The notes under the pieces are model-generated. The model worked only from the letters and a program-made list of their open reading frames with translations. It did not search any database and was not told the DNA's origin. From Roseburia rectibacter (lineage in GTDB: Bacteria > Bacillota > Clostridia > Lachnospirales > Lachnospiraceae): 64,000 bases of DNA. A program made the position numbers and the translations under genes. Shown here in pieces: positions 1-8,996 of this stretch; the stretch's first letter is position 1; each line of letters begins with the position of its first letter. The stretch is taken from positions 2,879,001-2,943,000 of the forward strand of contig NZ_CP092473.1 of the NCBI RefSeq assembly GCF_014287515.2. The letters are read 5' to 3'.

Positions 1-262
1 TTTTCAAAATATCAAGCAATGCACTGTCACTTAAAAACAACTGCGTTGACATATTAATGGAATCAATCTTGGTGGAAAGTGCATCCTTATTGCGCTCCAT
101 GGTATACTGCATATAATTTACATTTTCATCGATCACGTTCTGTTCCATATTATAAAATAATACACTTGCTAAAACACCGATCGGTATTACCATAAACAGG
201 ATGATCACCAACGTAAATTTGATATTCAGTTTCAGGCTGCCAAACTGTCTCATCCAATTCAT
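1..262 (-). CDS. YesM-type sensor histidine kinase, N-terminus (partial)
   Basis: Only the first 87 codons are present; the gene runs off the left edge. The start ATG at 262 follows a GGAG ribosome binding site, 18 bp after the lipoprotein gene at 281-1936. The N-terminus (MNWMRQFGSLKLN) leads into one hydrophobic segment (about residues 17-36) and then an extracellular stretch beginning NMEQNVIDENVNY. This resembles the start of the membrane sensor kinases of the YesM/LytS group that pair with AraC-type response regulators in Firmicutes sugar loci. The kinase domains lie outside the window, so the assignment rests on the N-terminal pattern and on its neighbour, a binding protein that may present ligand to the sensor. 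Confidence 0.6.
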   Translation of the reverse strand, partial: MNWMRQFGSLKLNIKFTLVIILFMVIPIGVLASVLFYNMEQNVIDENVNYMQYTMERNKDALSTKIDSINMSTQLFLSDSALLDILK

Positions 263-280
263 TTAAAAACTCCATTCTGT

Positions 281-1936
281 TTATTCGATTCCTAATTTTT
301 TCTTTGACTCCTGTATATGCGCTGTTTTCTTTTCCATCAGATCAGCAAATCCCATTTCATCGCGCTTTTGTCTAAAAGATTCTAAAATCTTATCAAATTC
401 CTCATCGGAACCCGCAAGCAAAAGTGCCGGGAGTGTCTCACTCCACAATTTTGTAATACGGTCGTCTGTTTCCGCATCTTTTGACCCTGCCGGAAATACC
501 ACATCATACTGGCCATTATAAACAATATATTTTTTTGCCCAGTCTAAAAGCTGTGCTGTGGCAGGCGATGGTTCCTGTTCCCACTGAAGCTGCATGACAT
601 TATCCTGAAGCATCCAGTAGGCGTCATCTGCTCCATATAATCTGTCATACGTTTCCCGATCCGAATCCAATAGTTGTTTTACATTGTCCTTCAACACCGG
701 TTTCCCATCCTGCATCTCATAAGTCTCCCCTTCCACGCCAAGGAATGTTACCTTCTGACCGTGTTCACTCATAAGATAATCCATAAATGCGATCGCACGC
801 TCCGGGTTTCTGCAGTTTTTCGAGATCAGCGTCACCGTCCACCCATTGACTGTTGTGGTAGGACGCAAAGGATCATCACCAGCCGCATTTTTCGGTCCCT
901 CTACTGCTATATAAATACTGTCCGGATCATTTTCATATAAAATATTCTGCTGGGAAAGCATGTCCGAGTACTGATACATCATGCAAAAATATCTGCCCTG
1001 TGCAAGTTTTTCCTCCATCTGGGTCCGGCTGTCCACAAAAATATCATTTGCAAGATAACCTTTCTCCCCTAACTGCCGAAATACTTTCAGCCATCTGATA
1101 TATTCCGGATCTGTATATCTGTCATAATACTGCCCGTTTTTCTCCCATGGAACAGCCAGTGAGTTCATCAGATATTTATCAAAAGAAACATTTCCCTTGT
1201 CATCAAATACATGTGCACCGACCGGGATCAACGGTTCCCCATCTATCTCCGGAAACATTTCTGCTGCTTTCTTTACTGCATCATAAAAACCTTCCGGTGT
1301 TGTCATATCCGGGTTTCCGATCGCCTCATAGATATCTTTGCGTACAAGAAACTCCTGATTACTGCGGATATTTTCATTTTCCGCAACATCTTTTGGCGTG
1401 ATCGAAGAATTCGGATACTCATAAATATTCCCATCATCCATGGTAAACCAGTTCACTGCCGTTTCATCTGTCACTTTCCAGAAATACGGATCATATTCAT
1501 CTGCAAGTTCATTTAATGCATATACCATGTCTTTTGAGATCATCTCCGTAACCTGCGGTTCCCACCAGCCAAGAGTGATCAGATCCGGCAGCGAATCTGC
1601 TGCGATCAGAGCATTCAGTTTCTCTGTCTCCGTTCCGATCGGCGTAATAAAATTGATATTCACACCGGTTTCTTTCGTGATCGTTTTGGATACGAGATTT
1701 TCCCCCCATGGTGTTGCAAACCATGAAAAATTAATATACCAGTCCAAAGTAACCGGATCTTCTTTTGCATACTGCTGCCATGCCGGCAGCTCCTCAGCTT
1801 CCTTTATCTCTGTCGTCTTCCCTATATCTGTTCCGGCTGTCTGCCCTTCCCCTGCGCAGGCACACAGACCGGCAAGCATCCCCAGTACCATACAGGCAGA
1901 CATTACCCTTTTTTGTTTTCCATGTTTTCTTCCCAT
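281..1936 (-). CDS. Extracellular solute-binding lipoprotein, LplA-like
   Basis: 551 residues. A type II signal peptide is visible: basic start (MGRKHGKQKR), hydrophobic core and lipobox L-C-A-C with the lipidated cysteine at residue 27. The rest has the composition and length of family 1 binding proteins of the Bacillus LplA/YtcQ type (long, about 500-560 residues, rich in W/Y/D). It lies after the two permease genes at 2137-3908 and directly before a YesM-like kinase. It could be a second ligand-capture subunit for that importer or the sensing partner of the kinase; the sequence does not decide. Substrate unknown, probably an oligosaccharide. Confidence 0.85.
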   Translation of the reverse strand: MGRKHGKQKRVMSACMVLGMLAGLCACAGEGQTAGTDIGKTTEIKEAEELPAWQQYAKEDPVTLDWYINFSWFATPWGENLVSKTITKETGVNINFITPIGTETEKLNALIAADSLPDLITLGWWEPQVTEMISKDMVYALNELADEYDPYFWKVTDETAVNWFTMDDGNIYEYPNSSITPKDVAENENIRSNQEFLVRKDIYEAIGNPDMTTPEGFYDAVKKAAEMFPEIDGEPLIPVGAHVFDDKGNVSFDKYLMNSLAVPWEKNGQYYDRYTDPEYIRWLKVFRQLGEKGYLANDIFVDSRTQMEEKLAQGRYFCMMYQYSDMLSQQNILYENDPDSIYIAVEGPKNAAGDDPLRPTTTVNGWTVTLISKNCRNPERAIAFMDYLMSEHGQKVTFLGVEGETYEMQDGKPVLKDNVKQLLDSDRETYDRLYGADDAYWMLQDNVMQLQWEQEPSPATAQLLDWAKKYIVYNGQYDVVFPAGSKDAETDDRITKLWSETLPALLLAGSDEEFDKILESFRQKRDEMGFADLMEKKTAHIQESKKKLGIE

Positions 1937-2136
1937 ACAATAACTTCTCCTGTCAGTTCTACGCTATGGATTTCCGTAACTTTTCTATCCGATACCGCCA
2001 CGGTTTTTCTTTTAATTTTACCATATTTTATGCCTCCGGGCAAATCTCTGTTGATGCCAAAAGAGACCCTTTCCGTTTACGAAAAGTGCCTCTCTCCTGA
2101 GGAAAAGTATAAAATTCAAATAAGAACTTATTGCCT

Positions 2137-2970
2137 TTATTCTTTTACACTTCCAGCAGAAATACTGCTGATAATGTATTTTGAGCAGAAGCAGAATACG
2201 CTCAGGATCGGGATGACTGAGATTGCTACTGCTAAATAAATCGCTCCCTGATTTCTCTGGATATCGGTCGATGCTTTTAAGGTTGCCATCATAACCGGAA
2301 GTGTAAACTTCTCATTTTTGTTTAATATGATCATCGGAAGCAGATAGTTATTCCAGTTTCCGATAAATGCCATGATAGACATTGTTGCAATACCCGGAGA
2401 CATGATCGGAAGTGCGATCCTGTGGAACGAATAAAGTTCGCTTGCCCCGTCGATCCTTGCTGCCTCCACTAAGGATGGAGACATAACAGATAAAATATAC
2501 TGTCTTAAGAAGAATACGGTTCCCGGCGCCGCTATCGCCGGTATGATCAGCGGGATGTAGGAATTGACCAGTTTTAATTTTGTACATAAGTTATAAAAAC
2601 CGATTAAGCTTAACTGTCCAGGAATCATCATAAATACAAGGATTGCGGTAAAGATCAGTTTATTTCCACGGAACTTGTACATTGCAAGTCCGTATGCTGT
2701 CATTGCTGAAAAATAAGCAGTTAAAAGTGTTGCCGGTACTGCTACCTTTAAACTGTTCCACATACCTTTAAACAGATTGAAGAAACTAAATACTGTCTCC
2801 CAGTTTTCCTTAATATGTGTACTTGGAATCAGGGTAAAGGAACGAGTGATCTCCACACCATCTCTGGTCGCATTTACCATCATAAGGAGAAACGGAAACA
2901 TGCATGTTGCTGCAAGTATAATTAACAGTATGTATATAATTGTCTTTTTTATCTTATCACCTGCTGTCAT
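2137..2970 (-). CDS. Carbohydrate ABC transporter permease (MalG-type)
   Basis: 277 residues with about six membrane segments. The cytoplasmic EAA loop is seen as EAARIDGASELYSFHRI followed by LPIMSPGIATM, typical of CUT1 permeases that dock on an MsmX-like shared ATPase. The start lies 2 bp after the stop of the partner permease, implying translational coupling. No ATPase gene is present in the cluster, which is normal for CUT1 systems in Firmicutes. It forms the importer with genes 2973-3908 and 4033-5460. The substrate is inferred to be the oligosaccharide processed by the upstream phosphorylases. Confidence 0.9.
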   Translation of the reverse strand: MTAGDKIKKTIIYILLIILAATCMFPFLLMMVNATRDGVEITRSFTLIPSTHIKENWETVFSFFNLFKGMWNSLKVAVPATLLTAYFSAMTAYGLAMYKFRGNKLIFTAILVFMMIPGQLSLIGFYNLCTKLKLVNSYIPLIIPAIAAPGTVFFLRQYILSVMSPSLVEAARIDGASELYSFHRIALPIMSPGIATMSIMAFIGNWNNYLLPMIILNKNEKFTLPVMMATLKASTDIQRNQGAIYLAVAISVIPILSVFCFCSKYIISSISAGSVKE

Positions 2971-2972
2971 GA

Positions 2973-3908
2973 CTAATCCTCCTTATTTACTAATTTAAGC
3001 TGTAAAACAGAAACAATAAGTATGATAAGGAATAATGCATATGCGATTGCGGATGCATATCCTGTCTGTGTCGTGCCTGTTGCAAATCCGAATTTATACA
3101 AATACATTACAACCGTTTCTACGGAATTGTAAGATGCGGAAGCCTTTTCTGCCATAAGGAACGGCAAGTCAAACATCTGTAAACCTCCGATCAGGGATGT
3201 GATTGCCACATATAACAGAATCGGTTTTAACAGTGGTAATGTAATTTTTCCAAAAGTTGTCCATCTTCCGGCGCCGTCAATAGCTGCCGCTTCAAAGTAA
3301 TCTTTGTTGATTCCCTGTACACCTGCCATCAACATGATGAACGAGTTACCAAACCACATCCATGCACTGATGATTGCAATCGTGTTTCCTGCTGTTGCCG
3401 GGGAACCGAGCCAGTCAACCGGTGTCTTATTCACACCGAAAAACTGATAGATCGAATTTAAAATCTGGTTGAATGATCCATAACGCCAGTCTAATAATGT
3501 TTTGAATAAGAATGCTACAGAAGTTGCCGCAATTAAGTTCGGCAGATAATAGAGTGCTCGAAATACCGGGAGTCCTTTAAACTTATATTTGATATCACTG
3601 AACACGATCGTCAGTAAAAATGCAAGTCCGAGCTGTAATACAATGTTAACGCCCCAGATTCTTACCGTGTTCCAGAGTGCTCTCCAGAAAAATTTGTCTG
3701 TAAATACACGGGCATAGTTTTCTATACCTGTAAATTTGTAAGGTGTTCCGGCTAATTTACAATTCGTAAAACTTAAAAGTAAGGTCCGAAGTACCGGATA
3801 AACACTGAAAATCAAAAATACGATCACAAACGGAGCGACAAAGAAATATCCGGCTCTGTTATATTTTGTGAGATTTGATGTCTTCTTTTTTTGAGTTGTT
3901 TTCGCCAT
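2973..3908 (-). CDS. Carbohydrate ABC transporter permease (MalF-type)
   Basis: 311 residues from the ATG at 3908, which has an AGAGGG ribosome binding site. The open frame extends upstream to 4010, but that part has no such site. About six membrane segments begin near the N-terminus (GYFFVAPFVIVFLIFSVYP), with the EAA loop YFEAAAIDGAGRWTTFGKI TLP. It is the first permease of a CUT1 importer, with the binding protein upstream and the MalG-type partner 2 bp downstream. It should carry an oligosaccharide into the cytoplasm for the phosphorylases encoded at 5.8-11.8 kb. Confidence 0.9.
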   Translation of the reverse strand: MAKTTQKKKTSNLTKYNRAGYFFVAPFVIVFLIFSVYPVLRTLLLSFTNCKLAGTPYKFTGIENYARVFTDKFFWRALWNTVRIWGVNIVLQLGLAFLLTIVFSDIKYKFKGLPVFRALYYLPNLIAATSVAFLFKTLLDWRYGSFNQILNSIYQFFGVNKTPVDWLGSPATAGNTIAIISAWMWFGNSFIMLMAGVQGINKDYFEAAAIDGAGRWTTFGKITLPLLKPILLYVAITSLIGGLQMFDLPFLMAEKASASYNSVETVVMYLYKFGFATGTTQTGYASAIAYALFLIILIVSVLQLKLVNKED

Positions 3909-4032
3909 ATTGTTTTCCCTCTGCCAAGAATCCGGCTGTCCGTCCCTTTTCTGTGTGATCCTGATGTCTTTCATCCGCCAGAACCACACAGTTTCTAAAG
4001 GAACACACAATCCATTTACTGTTTATCAGTCA

Positions 4033-5460
4033 TTATCTGTTTACTGTAATTTCCGGATAAGTAGACTCAATTGTGTCATAGAACTCATTGATTGCATCCT
4101 CTTTTGACATCTGACCTGTCTTAACTGCAGAGATCGCATTGCCCCATGCATCACCGATTGCCTGATCATATCTTGTTACTTTGGAAGTATCAATGTTCTT
4201 TGCCTGATCTAACCAGAACTGATACAGTTTCTCACCGCCGTAAATCTGGTTCTCATCATCTTTGTGTTTCTCTAATGCAGATTTTAAGGAAACTGTATCA
4301 CCCTGTGAATAATCGATCCACCAGTCAGAGGTATCTTCGTTTAAGGTACAGAATTTTACAAATTCCCATGCAGTATCTTTTCTTTCCGACTGGGAAGAAA
4401 TACCGATATATGTACCGCCGTCAAACCCTGCTGCAGGTCCTGCACATACGCCCCATAATCCGGATGTCTCACCTACGTTATCTCTCATGGTAAGAACACC
4501 CCAGGAAGGAAGACCATATGCAAATACAGTTGTTTTCTCCATGCCCTCGGTTGCCTCTGCAAACTCTGTGGCATCCCATACGTTAACGGAATCATCTGCG
4601 TAGTTCTGGATATCAGCACTTAAGATCGGAACCTCTCCTGACATAGCCTGATACCATGGAGTTGACCACTGGTTTGCGTATGCTGTTAAGTCGTTCTGAT
4701 ATAAGTCTACACAAAGATCCATGTAATCAAGTCTTGCCTGATCCACATTCAACGTACCATCTACAACCCATGCGGAGTCTCCGGAGAATACGTTCATCTC
4801 GGCATCTGAGGAGAAGATTCTGTATCCTGCATCTTTTAATTTCTCTGCTGTATCAAGAATGGTTGCATAATCTTTAAATAACTTTCCAACCTCGTCCGGA
4901 TCATCTGTTCCGAATACTTCTTTTGCGATATCTCTTCTGTAATAGATACCTGCCGGTGTGATCTGATAGGAGATTGCTCTCTGGATGCCTTCAGAATCCT
5001 GTCCGACTTTCCATACATAATCAACGATCTGGTCTGCATAATCCTGTGCATTATATGGTGCCTGATTTAAATCTTCGAAGAAACCTGCATCATAGAAATC
5101 CTCTAACATCTTTGGCTCACCAACGATGATATCCGGCTCTGTCTCACCACCAAGTAATGCGGTCTGTACTTTTGTCGGGTAGTTTGCAGGTTCGATAACA
5201 ACGGTATCAACTGCAACGCCTGTCTGCTCTTCAAATCTCTTGCCATAATCGATCAGGTCGTTTGAAAGTGTCCAGACAACTAATTTGTCATCACTGTTTG
5301 TGGAAGCAGCTCCACTCTCTGTAGAGGAAGCACTTTCATTGCTTCCGCTGTTTCCATTGGAAGAAGTATTTGCTGCACTGTTTCCGGAGTTACCACATGC
5401 CCCCATGGATAATGCCATTGCACTGACCAGCATTACGGATACTAACTTTTTCAGATTCAT
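4033..5460 (-). CDS. ABC transporter sugar-binding lipoprotein (CUT1)
   Basis: 475 residues from the ATG at 5460, preceded by GGGAGGATTTTTT; the frame stays open to 5550 but only this start has a strong site. The lipoprotein signal is MNLKKLVSVMLVSAMALSMGAC with Cys22 as the lipid site, followed by a Ser/Asn/Gly-rich linker (residues 23-50) typical of surface-tethered binding proteins. The mature part shows the family 1 pattern (LVVWTLSNDLIDYGKRFEEQTG near the start, WEFVKFCTLNED near the end). It is the first gene of an SBP-permease-permease operon. A -10 box TATAAT is visible at 5534-5539. Confidence 0.9.
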   Translation of the reverse strand: MNLKKLVSVMLVSAMALSMGACGNSGNSAANTSSNGNSGSNESASSTESGAASTNSDDKLVVWTLSNDLIDYGKRFEEQTGVAVDTVVIEPANYPTKVQTALLGGETEPDIIVGEPKMLEDFYDAGFFEDLNQAPYNAQDYADQIVDYVWKVGQDSEGIQRAISYQITPAGIYYRRDIAKEVFGTDDPDEVGKLFKDYATILDTAEKLKDAGYRIFSSDAEMNVFSGDSAWVVDGTLNVDQARLDYMDLCVDLYQNDLTAYANQWSTPWYQAMSGEVPILSADIQNYADDSVNVWDATEFAEATEGMEKTTVFAYGLPSWGVLTMRDNVGETSGLWGVCAGPAAGFDGGTYIGISSQSERKDTAWEFVKFCTLNEDTSDWWIDYSQGDTVSLKSALEKHKDDENQIYGGEKLYQFWLDQAKNIDTSKVTRYDQAIGDAWGNAISAVKTGQMSKEDAINEFYDTIESTYPEITVNR

Positions 5461-5556
5461 AAAAAATCCTCCCTTTTTCATCTTGATTATTGTTTTTTCC
5501 CTTTCAACATGTCTGTTCTCTGTTGATGATTGAATTATAACAGCCACCATTTCTAT

Positions 5557-5594
5557 AAAAAATGCACCTTATTTTAAAAAGGTATCATTTTTTT
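5557..5594 (-). terminator. Hairpin with A/T tracts between phosphorylase operon and importer
   Basis: Arms at 5557-5570 and 5579-5594 (AAAATG...ACCTT against AAGGT...CATTTT with small bulges) around an AT-rich loop, ending in a T run on either strand. It separates the phosphorylase genes and GH30 remnant from the binding-protein gene, so the two blocks probably have separate transcripts. Confidence 0.5.
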
Positions 5595-5835
5595 AGTAGC
5601 AGATCGTCTGGATGGAATGAGGTGCAAGTGTTCCCATGCAGCCCTCGCCATTTTCACGCAGGGTGTATTCTGCCGGTGCATCTGTCTTATTCAAAAGCAC
5701 GATCGCACGGCTTCCATCCGGATTCAAAAATCCTGTTACTTCGATGCGGTCTGTGTAACGTGTCGTTCCAATACGGACTGCACCTTTTTTGATATAGCGG
5801 CTGAACTGCCCGATATAATAGTAAGTAAGCCGTTT
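5593..5835 (-). pseudogene. C-terminal remnant of a GH30 glycoside hydrolase
   Basis: Directly after the phosphorylase gene (stop at 5846) an open frame encodes about 75 residues: TYYYIGQFSRYIKKGAVRIG, then EVTGFLNPDGSRAIVLLNKT and finally LAPHSIQTICY before a TAA. This is the pattern of the last beta-sandwich module of GH30 enzymes (glucosylceramidase / endo-xylanase / galactanase group): the H/QFS-x-x-I-x-x-GA-x-R-I start, the FxNPDG-x-x-xxVLxN core and the xPxxSIQT end. No catalytic barrel, start codon or ribosome binding site belongs to it. I read it as the tail of a deleted full-length GH30 gene (normally about 450 residues). Confidence 0.6.
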
Positions 5836-5845
5836 CTCAAAGGTG

Positions 5846-8800
5846 TCATTTTTCAGTATCCGGCATTTTCTCTGCTTCCATATAAATCTCAATTACTTTA
5901 CCGGATCTGATATCTTCTGCAATTTTTCCTGCCACATGATCTTTTTCCACATAAATGTCACTCCCATTTGCATAAGTAAACGTCATATTCTTAATCTGAT
6001 AATTTCCCGGAATGAAATCAGCTTTCTCCGCAAAACAATATGTTACTTTTATATTTCCAAGCAGTGTGGCACTGACTTCCCCATTTTCCCTGATCAGGTA
6101 AGACGGCACTGCAGGGCATGGTGTAAATGCAAGTTCTTCATTTTCCACAGAAAACGGGTGTGAACCGAACATCATTAATTTCCACATGCTGATAAACTCG
6201 ATCGTAGAACCGCTTAATCTTGCCACAAAACCTTTTCCATGGCAGGATTTGTTCGGATTTTTACTGCTTGCAATAAAGGAAGAATTTTCATAGGTACTTC
6301 TTCCATATACCTGTGGGTCTAAAAACGGCACTGCCGCCTTGTGAAAATCTTCGAAAAATTCCTGATACAGCCCGCTTTTCAGCAGTTCTAACAGATATTT
6401 ATATTCCATATGCAGCCAGATCGACTCATTCTCCAGCCATCCCGGTGTAAACGCACGTGCACGTCCGAGTTCAAAAGACGCCTCCTGCAAAGATGCGTTG
6501 ACCTTGTACATGGATAACTTTCTGTCGTAAAGATCACTCTCTTTGATATTCTGATACAGCTTCCTTTTTTCTTCCCTGCTCTTTTGCAGTTTTAAATATC
6601 TCACCGGTCCTTCTAAGAAGTAAGGCACTGTATTTACCTGAAACGCCAGCGGGCGGATTCCGCCGTCTTTTAATTTCTCATATTCTGTCACCTCATAAGT
6701 GAAGTAGGTCGGACAGATTCCTCCGGAAAGCCTGCACGCTTTTTTGATGCCAAGGCAGATCGTTCCCCGGAATCCCTCTAACATCTCTGCCAGATTCTCT
6801 GTGCGATACACGATCTTATTTCCTGAGATACCGGAATACGTTTTGTCACGGTAAATTTCTTTTGCATCATTGATCCGGTTCCAGAATGATAATACCTGAC
6901 CGTCCCGGTACAGGCTGTCCTGCTCAATCCTGTTGATCAAATTGAGTTCTTCCATAAAACAAGCAAGTTCTTCGATCACTTCGACCTGTCCCGGATACCG
7001 TTTTAGGGCATCGGTGGTATAGGAAAGCATTCTTGCAAGCTCATAAGTTTCTGCCATTGATGATCCAAACATTCCAGGCATTCCGTTTAAGGCATCATAC
7101 CAGCCGGGTTTTCCGCCCTCCATCTCGATTCCCATTCCATAGGCATCTAATGCTGCAAATTTTGTTACACATAAAAGCAGCAGCTTTTCCATCAGCGTCA
7201 TTTTTAACACATCGCCATTGCCATACTTTGTGCGTACCAGTTTCTCTCCGGAATCTTTCCGTCTTGAAGATTCATCCAGGGCATGATACTGACGCAGTCC
7301 GTTTTTTGTTTCTTCGTAACGCTTAAACCGACGGTTGATATTGATCTGTGACAAAAAAGTCGTATACACATTTTCATAGAGCATTTCCTGTTCTTTCTCA
7401 GGAAATACCTCAAGATAATCAAATATCAGATCCAGATTGTAAGTCCAGTGGTCACACCAGTAACCTTCTCCAAAGTTTCCATTTACCATTCCCTCAGCAA
7501 AATCAATGATCTGGATAAACAGTGATTCATCCCAGTTATCTTTTAAAACCTCGTCTAATTTCCGGTAAAGTGCTCCCGGTGTAAATGGTTCTGTCACAAA
7601 TCCGATCAGCATTTCCCCCTGTTCTTCCGGCAGACGTGAGAGAATTTTTTTCGCTTTTTCCAAAGGAACACGGTAGGTCAGTTTTTCAACATTTAATGGA
7701 TTGTATCCATCTAACTGGATCAGACTGTAAAATTCATGAATATTTTCCCGTCCCACAAACGGAGCAAAAAAAGTATCACATCTGCGATTCTGGTTTACAT
7801 CACGGAAGTTTCCATTTCCCTGTGAGTAAAATTCAGGCAGCATGGAAAAATAATTATAATCACGCTCAAGATCCCCGTGCTTTCTGGAATACACATAAAA
7901 AATCTTATTGTTTCCAAGACGCATCGGATAACCTCCACGCAGAACATTATCCATATAGGTATACCGGCAGTACGCATCAAATGTTTTTGAAGCGGTCTTC
8001 GTATCAATTTCATTCGTCAGATTCTCTGCCAGTTCTTTTGCTTCTCTACGCTTTGCATAAAAATAGGAATCGTCTTTCTTATCTGCAAAGAAATCAGACA
8101 AGATATGCTTATTTTCCACCTGACCGATCACTTCATATAAAGTAAACTCCTCTCCCGGTACAAGGCATTTTACTGTTCCATAAAAACTGCACGGAAACTG
8201 ATTCTGTGTCATCTGCTCCATCCCATAGAGTTCTTTTAAACTGTGTTCCCTGAATCCGACCGGATTCTGCAAGGAAGCATCATATGAAAAAATAACAGAA
8301 GTATCCACGATCGGTGCAAGCAATTCACCATCTTTTAAACATCCCGCAGAAAAATTACCACCTTCAATTTTCTGGACAGATGCCGTGTCTGCCATACTTG
8401 CACGCACCCTGAAATAAGGTATACACTCTGCGACATCCTCCACCTGCATCCATGCCTTGGCTGTCTGGCACATATTTTTTGTATTTTCCATGGACACACC
8501 ATATGGTATCACCGCCGGCATTCCATCTAAAATTTCGATCTTTACAGGTTTCTCACTGATATTTTCCACGGTGACCATACGGATCAGCGCCCCAAGATTT
8601 TCCTCCGGCAGTGTATAATAATATACATTGGTTCTAAGACCGCTTTCCTGATTCTTCTCCTCAATTTCCAGACCGTTCATTGCGATCTGCATACTGTGTT
8701 CTACCGTCTCATCTGAAAAAGGCTCCCAGACAATCCCGTCTTTTTTGATGAAAGTACGGAATCCTGTTGTCTTTACATTCTGATATGCCTGATGTGCCGG

Positions 8801-8983
8801 ATAAAATTCCATAATGGCATGATCTTTATTATCCACACCAAAACTTACCACGCACTGTCCGCGATTGACATAATAACACCAGATCGGAATACCGCGGATG
8901 CCGGCGATCCCAGGCAGAAAACTTGCAAAGGTCGACTTTTTTCCGTAGTTTTCAAGTATAAAATTCTCCTTCTGTCTCATCAT
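5846..8983 (-). CDS. Large glycoside-phosphorylase-like protein (GH94/GH161-type fold), substrate unknown
   Basis: 1045 residues from the ATG at 8983, 8 nt after AGGAG; the two codons before it (TTG TTT) are open but lack a site. No signal peptide, so cytoplasmic. The layout, an N-terminal beta-sandwich half then an alpha-helical barrel half ([20 protein letters not shown] around residues 505-525; [19 protein letters not shown] around 625-645; [13 protein letters not shown] near 930), resembles the very large proteins often labelled cellobiose phosphorylase. I do not find the classical GH94 ADWND motif that its neighbour carries, so it belongs to a different subfamily, perhaps near GH161 or the 1,2-beta-oligoglucan phosphorylases. 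It lies 13 bp after the 8997-11795 gene, clearly in one operon. Confidence 0.65.
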   Translation of the reverse strand: MMRQKENFILENYGKKSTFASFLPGIAGIRGIPIWCYYVNRGQCVVSFGVDNKDHAIMEFYPAHQAYQNVKTTGFRTFIKKDGIVWEPFSDETVEHSMQIAMNGLEIEEKNQESGLRTNVYYYTLPEENLGALIRMVTVENISEKPVKIEILDGMPAVIPYGVSMENTKNMCQTAKAWMQVEDVAECIPYFRVRASMADTASVQKIEGGNFSAGCLKDGELLAPIVDTSVIFSYDASLQNPVGFREHSLKELYGMEQMTQNQFPCSFYGTVKCLVPGEEFTLYEVIGQVENKHILSDFFADKKDDSYFYAKRREAKELAENLTNEIDTKTASKTFDAYCRYTYMDNVLRGGYPMRLGNNKIFYVYSRKHGDLERDYNYFSMLPEFYSQGNGNFRDVNQNRRCDTFFAPFVGRENIHEFYSLIQLDGYNPLNVEKLTYRVPLEKAKKILSRLPEEQGEMLIGFVTEPFTPGALYRKLDEVLKDNWDESLFIQIIDFAEGMVNGNFGEGYWCDHWTYNLDLIFDYLEVFPEKEQEMLYENVYTTFLSQININRRFKRYEETKNGLRQYHALDESSRRKDSGEKLVRTKYGNGDVLKMTLMEKLLLLCVTKFAALDAYGMGIEMEGGKPGWYDALNGMPGMFGSSMAETYELARMLSYTTDALKRYPGQVEVIEELACFMEELNLINRIEQDSLYRDGQVLSFWNRINDAKEIYRDKTYSGISGNKIVYRTENLAEMLEGFRGTICLGIKKACRLSGGICPTYFTYEVTEYEKLKDGGIRPLAFQVNTVPYFLEGPVRYLKLQKSREEKRKLYQNIKESDLYDRKLSMYKVNASLQEASFELGRARAFTPGWLENESIWLHMEYKYLLELLKSGLYQEFFEDFHKAAVPFLDPQVYGRSTYENSSFIASSKNPNKSCHGKGFVARLSGSTIEFISMWKLMMFGSHPFSVENEELAFTPCPAVPSYLIRENGEVSATLLGNIKVTYCFAEKADFIPGNYQIKNMTFTYANGSDIYVEKDHVAGKIAEDIRSGKVIEIYMEAEKMPDTEK

Positions 8984-8996
8984 AAACAAATCTCCT

